45,113 nt of DNA from JBMONI01 sp049324575. Lineage in GTDB: Bacteria; Omnitrophota; Omnitrophia; Omnitrophales; Aquincolibacteriaceae. Below, in pieces: positions 40,428 to 45,113 of the stretch (its first letter is position 1; each line of letters begins with the position of its first letter). The translations under genes and the position numbers were made by a program. The notes under the pieces are model-generated. The model made no database searches. It saw nothing but the letters and a program-made list of their open reading frames with translations, and had not been told where the DNA came from. Location: assembly GCA_049324575.1 (NCBI GenBank), contig JBMONI010000026.1, positions 1-45,113 on the forward strand, given 5' to 3'.

Positions 40428-41606
40428 TCAAAAGACCTGGCAGACCAGCCCTTTCAGGTATTCTCCTTCGGGATGATAAATGTTGATCGGATGGTCAAAA
40501 CCGTGCGACGTTTTCTCGAGGATGCGCACTTTCTTGTGCGTGTCCTTGGCCGCGCCGAAAACGATCTTCTGGAAAAGGTCGGGGTCGATATGCGACGAAC
40601 AGGAATACGTGAAGAGAAGCCCGCCTTTGGCCAGGAGGCGCAGCGCGCTCAGGTTGATGTCCTTGTAGCCGCGCGAGGCCTGCATGACCTGCGCCTTGTG
40701 CTTGCAAAAAGCCGGCGGGTCGAGCACGACGACGTCGAACTCTTGGCGCACCGAGCGCAGGTATTCGAAGACGTCGGCTTTCACGAACTGGAACGCGGGG
40801 CCCGTGAGGCCGTTGAGCTCGTAATTGGTCCGCGCCGTGTTGAGCGCGGCCTCGGAGGCCTCGACCGAAACGGTCTCGGAGGCGCCCCATTTCGCGGCCA
40901 CGACCCCGAATCCCCCCGTGTAGGCGAAACAGTTGAGCACGCGTTTCTGGGCGCTCGCCATGCCGACCTTTTTGCGGTTCTCGCGCTGGTCGAGGAAAAA
41001 ACCGGTCTTCTGCCCGCTCTTCAGGTCGACGGCGAACTTGATGCCGTATTCCTTGATCTCGACATAGTTCGGAGGCTCTTCGCCCGCGAGCACGCCCGAG
41101 CGCTTCTCGAGGCCTTCGGTCTCGCGGTGGTCGGTGTCGTTCTTCTCGTAGATCCCCTTGGGTCCGAGCGCTTCTCCGAGCGTGCGGATAATGACGTCCC
41201 GCCATTTTTCGATCCCGGCCGTCTGGAACTGCACGACCAGGTAGTCCGCATAGCGGTCGACGATCAAGCCCGGCAGGAAATCGCCTTCGGAGTGGACGAG
41301 GCGGTAGGCGTTGGTGTCGGGCGGAAGGAAAGGATAACGAAGGTCGATCGCGCGGCGCACGCGCTTGGCGAAAAAGTGTTCGTCGACGGGAATGTCCTGG
41401 AAGACCAGCATGCGGATCGCGATCTGCGAGCGCGGGTTCAGGTAACCGATGCCGAGGAATCGGTCCTGCGCGGAATAGACCTTCACGAGGTCGCCGGTCG
41501 CGTAGTCCTCGTCGATACGGTCAATGGCCCCCGAAAAGACCCAGGGGTGATGGCCTTCGAGGGGTTTTTCCTTGCCCGCCTTCAGGATACAGCGGATCGT
41601 CTTCAT
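40428..41606 (-). CDS. rlmI: 23S rRNA (cytosine-C5) methyltransferase RlmI type
   Basis: Length 392 residues. N-terminal PUA domain (about 1-80), then an EEHUD-like segment and a class I SAM domain (RVLNCFAYTGGFGVVAA, 222-238). DPPAF at 296-300 and the catalytic C336 (FTYSCSSH) give the m5C mechanism. In E. coli RlmI modifies C1962 of 23S rRNA; the same target is likely, not proven. The ATG at 41606 overlaps the uppP stop as ATGA. Confidence 0.93.
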   Translation of the reverse strand: MKTIRCILKAGKEKPLEGHHPWVFSGAIDRIDEDYATGDLVKVYSAQDRFLGIGYLNPRSQIAIRMLVFQDIPVDEHFFAKRVRRAIDLRYPFLPPDTNAYRLVHSEGDFLPGLIVDRYADYLVVQFQTAGIEKWRDVIIRTLGEALGPKGIYEKNDTDHRETEGLEKRSGVLAGEEPPNYVEIKEYGIKFAVDLKSGQKTGFFLDQRENRKKVGMASAQKRVLNCFAYTGGFGVVAAKWGASETVSVEASEAALNTARTNYELNGLTGPAFQFVKADVFEYLRSVRQEFDVVVLDPPAFCKHKAQVMQASRGYKDINLSALRLLAKGGLLFTYSCSSHIDPDLFQKIVFGAAKDTHKKVRILEKTSHGFDHPINIYHPEGEYLKGLVCQVF

Positions 41607-42451
41607 GGACCGCCGAGCAGGCCGAAATAAACGAGCGTGAAGGCGGAGAGCGCGAGACAGTAATAGCCGAACCAGTAGAAGCGCCCCTTCTGCACGAGCC
41701 GCATGAGGAGCGCGATGGAAAGATAGCCCACGACCGCCGCGGCGAGGAATCCGATGCCCGAGACCGCGCCGTCGGTGCGAAGGATGGCGAGGCCGTCCTC
41801 CATCTTCAGAAGCCCGGCCCCCAGGATCGCGGGAATGCCGAGAAAGAACGAGAAGCGCGCCGCGTCCTTTTTTTCGAAACCGCAGAGGATCGCCATCAGG
41901 ATGGTGCTCCCCGACCTGGAAATGCCGGGCGTGATCGCGAGACCCTGGGCGATGCCGATCAGGAACGCGTCCTGGAGATTCATCAGGCCGAGCGAGCGCG
42001 TGCCGTCCTGGAAACGACGGCTTGCGACGAGCAAGGCCCCCATGAGCAGCCAGGAGGCGCCGAGCGTCCAGGGCGCGCTGAAAAGATATTCGAGCGGCTC
42101 TTCGTAAAGGATCCCGATAATCCCCGTCGGGACATTGGCCACGAGGACCATGAACGCAACGAGGGCATAAGGGTATTTTTCATACAGCGGCTCGGCCCGG
42201 CGTACCTTCGGGAACTCGATCAGAAAACCGAAAAAATCTTTCACGAGCTTCGCAAGGTCGGAGAAAAAATAGACGAAGACCGCCAACAGGGTCGCCCAGT
42301 GAAGGAGCACATCGAAGGCGATCACGGGCTCGCGGATGCCGAAGAGATGCTGAAAGAGGACTAGGTGGCCGCTGCTCGAGATGGGCAGAAATTCGGTAAG
42401 GCCCTGGATCACGCCCAGGACGCCGGCTTCAAAAAAGGACATTTCGGTCAC
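41603..42451 (-). CDS. uppP: Undecaprenyl-diphosphatase
   Basis: Length 282 residues, eight or so membrane helices. QGLTEFLPISSSGHL (16-30) and PGISRSGST (175-183, with R179) are the two signature loops. It recycles undecaprenyl diphosphate, the carrier for peptidoglycan and O-antigen, at the membrane. The start is GTG at 42451, backed by GAGGAG five bases upstream. The next gene pair, manB/manC, supplies sugar nucleotides for such carriers, so this part reads as surface-glycan metabolism. Confidence 0.95.
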   Translation of the reverse strand: MTEMSFFEAGVLGVIQGLTEFLPISSSGHLVLFQHLFGIREPVIAFDVLLHWATLLAVFVYFFSDLAKLVKDFFGFLIEFPKVRRAEPLYEKYPYALVAFMVLVANVPTGIIGILYEEPLEYLFSAPWTLGASWLLMGALLVASRRFQDGTRSLGLMNLQDAFLIGIAQGLAITPGISRSGSTILMAILCGFEKKDAARFSFFLGIPAILGAGLLKMEDGLAILRTDGAVSGIGFLAAAVVGYLSIALLMRLVQKGRFYWFGYYCLALSAFTLVYFGLLGGP

Positions 42452-42460
42452 AAAAACTCC

Positions 42461-43528
42461 TCAGCGGTAGCGCGCCAGGTCCGGTCCCCGGAGCGCAGCG
42501 ACCACTTGGCGGATCGATTCCGTTCTTTCTTTCGCGCAGACAAGGAGCACATCCGGCGTGTCGACCACGACCATCCCTTTGGCCCCGAGGAGCGCCACGA
42601 GGCGCCCCGTGCCCGAGCGGACGATATTGCCTTCGCTTTCGGCGAAGAGGGTCTTGCCGCACGCCACGTTTCCGGCCCCGTCCCTCCGGCAGAGCTCCGC
42701 GAAACTCGTCCAACTGCCGAGATCGCTCCAGCCGAAGTCCGAAGGAAGCGCCAGGATGCGGCCCCGGAGCTTTTCCATGAGCCCGTAGTCGATCGAAATG
42801 GACGGCATGTTCGCGAAATCCTTTTTCATGCGGGACGCGAAGTCCCCGGCCGTGATCTTTTGCGCGAGCGCGTAGGCCTTCGGGAGATATTTTCGCGCGG
42901 CCGCGAGGAGCGCGGACGCCTTCCAGACGAACATGCCGCTGTTCCAGAGATAGCGGCCCGAGCGAACGTATTTTTTCGCGAGCCCAAGCGCGGGTTTTTC
43001 GCAGAAGCGTTTCAACGCGCGGAAGGTCCCGGCGCCCGGCAGGCGAACGGGCTTCCCCGTTTCGAGATAGCCATAACCGGTATGCGCGCAGGCCGGACGA
43101 ATGCCGAAGGTCACCGGCAGTCCCGTCACGGCGGCGGCCCGGGCGGCCGAGCGGAGCGCGCGGCGGAACGCAGGAACACGCTTGATGTGATGGTCCGCCG
43201 GAAGGAGCGCCAGCACACCGTCGGGGTCGCGCTGGGCGATCCAGGAGGCCGCGAGAATGGCGCACGGGGCCGTGTTGCGGCCGGCCGGTTCTCCCCAGAC
43301 CTGCGAGCGCGGGATCTTCGTGAGCGTCTTGCGGACTAAAGGGACTTTGTCGGCCTGCGTCACGACGAGCGTTCTCGCGGAGGGAAGGAGGCCCCGCAGA
43401 CGGTCCGCGGTCGCTTCGACGAGGGTTTTCGGACCGAAGAAACGGAGGAATTGTTTGGGACGTTCGCGCCGGCTTTCGGGCCAGAACCGCGTTCCGAACC
43501 CGCCGGCCATGATCACTGCCCAGAGCAT
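42461..43528 (-). CDS. manC: Mannose-1-phosphate guanylyltransferase
   Basis: Length 355 residues. N-terminal nucleotide-binding GGFGTRFWPESRRERPKQFL (9-28), then ALLPADHHI, GYGYLETG, FCEKP and WNSGMFVWKA. It makes GDP-mannose from mannose 1-phosphate and GTP. Single-domain form: no C-terminal phosphomannose isomerase domain. ATG 43528 shares one base with the manB stop (TGATG) and has AAAGG upstream. A longer frame inside manB is rejected. Confidence 0.93.
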   Translation of the reverse strand: MLWAVIMAGGFGTRFWPESRRERPKQFLRFFGPKTLVEATADRLRGLLPSARTLVVTQADKVPLVRKTLTKIPRSQVWGEPAGRNTAPCAILAASWIAQRDPDGVLALLPADHHIKRVPAFRRALRSAARAAAVTGLPVTFGIRPACAHTGYGYLETGKPVRLPGAGTFRALKRFCEKPALGLAKKYVRSGRYLWNSGMFVWKASALLAAARKYLPKAYALAQKITAGDFASRMKKDFANMPSISIDYGLMEKLRGRILALPSDFGWSDLGSWTSFAELCRRDGAGNVACGKTLFAESEGNIVRSGTGRLVALLGAKGMVVVDTPDVLLVCAKERTESIRQVVAALRGPDLARYR

Positions 43529-44889
43529 CAAAGGCCTTTCTGGATCCCCTGGATCCTGTTCTCGATCAGCGACTGGATCTCGGCCAGGCGTTTTTCCGTC
43601 TCGGCCTCGAAGCGCATGACCAGCACCGGCTGCGTGTTGGAAGCGCGGACCAGTCCCCACCCGTCGGCGAACTCCACGCGGGCGCCGTCGGTGTCGACGA
43701 CCTTGTATTTTTTCTTGAAGAACTCGACCGCGCGGCGCACGACCTCGAATTTCTTCTCTTCGGGACAATCGACGCGGATCTCGGGCGTCGAGAAAAGGCG
43801 GGGAACGTCCGCCAGGTGTTCCGAGAGAGGACGGCGGTCGAGGTCGAGGATCTCGAGGAAGCGGCAGGCGGCGTAAAGGGCGTCGTCGAAACCAAACCAG
43901 CGGTCGCGGAAGAACATGTGGCCGCTCATCTCTCCGGCCAGCTCGGCCTGGGTCTCTTTCAGCTTCGCCTTGATGAGCGAGTGGCCGGTCTTCCACATGA
44001 CGGGTTTTCCGCCGTGCTTCGCGATATCGTCATAGATCACTTTGGAGCATTTGACGTCGCCGATCACCGTGGCGCCTTTTTTGCGCGAGAGGATCTCGCG
44101 GGCGTAGAGCATGAGGACCTTGTCGCCGAAAATGACCTGGGCCTTCTCGTCGACCACGCCGATGCGGTCCGCGTCGCCGTCGAAGCCGATCCCCACATCG
44201 GCTTTCGTCTCGAGCACTTTTTTCTGAAGGTCTTTCAGGTTCTCGAGCACGGTGGGGTCGGGATGGTGGTCGGGAAAGTCGGAGTCGAGGTTCGTATAGA
44301 GTTCGATCACTTCGTGGCCAAAGCTTTTGAGGAGCTCGGGCGCGACGAGTCCCGCCATGCCGTGGCCGGCGTCGATCACCACTTTGAGGCGGCGTTTGAA
44401 ATTGAAAAGGCGTTTTACGTATTCGAGGTATTCGGGGATGATCTTGCGCGCGCTCAGGGCCCCCGGGCCGGACGCGTAGTCCTCCTGCTCGATCATTTTT
44501 CGGAGCTCCTGGATCTGCGCGCCGAAGACCGGACGGTCGGAAAGATGGAGTTTGAAGCCGTTGTACTGAGGAGGATTGTGCGAGCCGGTGATGGAGATGC
44601 CGGCATCGAGCCTCCAGAGCGAGACCGAGAAGTACGTGAGCGGCGTCGGGGTCAGGCCGAGGTCGATGACCTCGAGGCCCGCGTCCAGGAGACCGCGGTG
44701 AAGGGCCTTCGAGATCCTTTCGGAGCTCTTGCGCAGGTCATAGCCGACGGCGATGGTTTTGCGGGATTCGCGGACGAGGAAAGTGCCGAACGAACGGCCG
44801 ATGGCATAGCTGACGTCCTCGGTGAGCTCGGTGTCGGCGAGGCCGCGGATATCGTATTCGCGAAAAATGGAAGCCGGAAGATCTTTCAT
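43528..44889 (-). CDS. manB: Phosphomannomutase / phosphoglucomutase
   Basis: Length 453 residues, alpha-D-phosphohexomutase family. The phosphoserine is S103 (ITGSHNPP); Mg ligands D237, D239 and D241 are in GFDGDADRIG; the sugar loop is GEMSGHMFF; the phosphate loop is RASNTQPVLVMRFE. AlgC-like members handle both mannose and glucose phosphates. It feeds manC with mannose 1-phosphate. ATG 44889 has GAGGAG six bases upstream. Confidence 0.94.
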   Translation of the reverse strand: MKDLPASIFREYDIRGLADTELTEDVSYAIGRSFGTFLVRESRKTIAVGYDLRKSSERISKALHRGLLDAGLEVIDLGLTPTPLTYFSVSLWRLDAGISITGSHNPPQYNGFKLHLSDRPVFGAQIQELRKMIEQEDYASGPGALSARKIIPEYLEYVKRLFNFKRRLKVVIDAGHGMAGLVAPELLKSFGHEVIELYTNLDSDFPDHHPDPTVLENLKDLQKKVLETKADVGIGFDGDADRIGVVDEKAQVIFGDKVLMLYAREILSRKKGATVIGDVKCSKVIYDDIAKHGGKPVMWKTGHSLIKAKLKETQAELAGEMSGHMFFRDRWFGFDDALYAACRFLEILDLDRRPLSEHLADVPRLFSTPEIRVDCPEEKKFEVVRRAVEFFKKKYKVVDTDGARVEFADGWGLVRASNTQPVLVMRFEAETEKRLAEIQSLIENRIQGIQKGL

Positions 44890-44913
44890 GCGTGACTCCT
44901 CAAAGAACCTTCT

Positions 44914-44930
44914 ATCACCCCGGGGGTGAT
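44914..44930. repeat. Palindromic repeat, copy C (upstream of manB)
   Basis: atcaccccgggggtgat: two 8-base arms around a central G, followed by cgaaggg. It shares the CCCCGGGGG core and the trailing GA(A/G)GG with the hairpins of copies A and B, and like them lies in an intergenic gap between leftward genes. Confidence 0.75.
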
Positions 44931-44941
44931 CGAAGGGTTAA

Positions 44942-44985
44942 AAAATGCGGGCGAGAGGACTTTCCGCCTCGCCTTGAGCGAGGAC
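44942..44985. repeat. 44-bp direct repeat, first copy
   Basis: Identical to 45070-45113. It contains a 6-pair stem CCTCGC / GCGAGG with a five-base loop (44967-44983). The copies are 128 bases apart. Confidence 0.9.
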
Positions 44986-45017
44986 GGATCCGTCCTCATC
45001 ATGCACTTCATGATGAG
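44980..45017. repeat. Overlapping palindromes beside the 44-bp repeat
   Basis: gaggacggatccgtcctc (44980-44997) is a perfect 18-base palindrome. CTCATCATG (44995-45003), a five-base loop, and CATGATGAG (45009-45017) form a perfect 9-pair hairpin overlapping it. The strand can fold several ways. Confidence 0.85.
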
Positions 45018-45069
45018 GCGGAGAACCTCCCCCCCTTCACCGTGTCCCCCTAAAATACCACCGTAATTT

Positions 45070-45113
45070 AAAATGCGGGCGAGAGGACTTTCCGCCTCGC
45101 CTTGAGCGAGGAC
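45070..45113. repeat. 44-bp direct repeat, second copy (reaches window end)
   Basis: Same 44 bases as 44942-44985; identity may continue beyond the window. The intervening 45018-45069 has no gene I can see. Confidence 0.9.

Noticed and set aside
38757..41630. A 957-residue open frame on the plus strand opposite the acyl-CoA dehydrogenase and rlmI
   Set aside because: It mirrors two well-supported minus-strand genes; long antisense frames are common in GC-rich DNA. It has no recognisable domain and no ribosome site of note.

Overview
The window looks like a chromosomal segment of a GC-rich, Gram-negative (diderm) bacterium. It carries lpxA (lipid A), lspA and uppP (envelope), a split menaquinone pathway of the futalosine type, and mostly housekeeping genes; there is no phage, transposase, CRISPR array, tRNA or rRNA gene. 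The gene mix, the very dense leftward packing and the short intergenic repeats recall uncultivated lineages such as Omnitrophota, but that placement is inference from gene content only.

All genes but one (lpxA) are on the minus strand, so transcription runs right to left. Reading in that direction: (1) 44889-36771 holds manB, manC, uppP, rlmI, an acyl-CoA dehydrogenase, an Nfu-type Fe-S protein, a flavin-reductase-like protein and a fungal-FCY1-like cytosine deaminase. (2) 36582-33180 is a four-gene unit: polyphosphate kinase 2, a 75-residue Cys-rich protein, a membrane-embedded spermidine-synthase-like protein and a 59-residue basic protein. (3) 33004-26287 couples trpS, scpA and scpB to an aromatic amino acid set (pheA, a HisC-type aminotransferase, aroF, tyrA). 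(4) 26176-23342 is rpsA and fabF from their own promoter. (5) lpxA is alone on the plus strand at 22538-23362 and overlaps the end of fabF. (6) 22374-8322 is one very long run from a near-consensus promoter: tyrS, a GldA/GldF/GldG/DUF4340 ABC system, yggS, proC, yggT, purine nucleoside phosphorylase, ileS, and a histidine kinase, receiver and HD-GYP set. (7) 8231-527 starts at a second strong promoter: dksA-like, lspA, rluD, ubiA, ubiX, mqnA, mqnC, ubiE, a CPBP protease and a secreted protein. (8) A secreted protein with acidic repeats runs off the left edge.

Fourteen neighbouring pairs share the 4-base ATGA or GTGA overlap, so translation is tightly coupled. Where the reported start differs from the longest frame, it was chosen from these overlaps, from Shine-Dalgarno spacing or from signal peptides.

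The least ordinary items are the PPK2 / Cys-rich / SpeE-like / 59-residue unit, the FCY1-like deaminase, a perfect 11-unit heptamer array, palindromic intergenic repeats that recur between leftward genes, three genes whose -10 box sits 6-8 bases before ATG (predicted leaderless mRNAs), and a DksA homologue that has lost its zinc finger.
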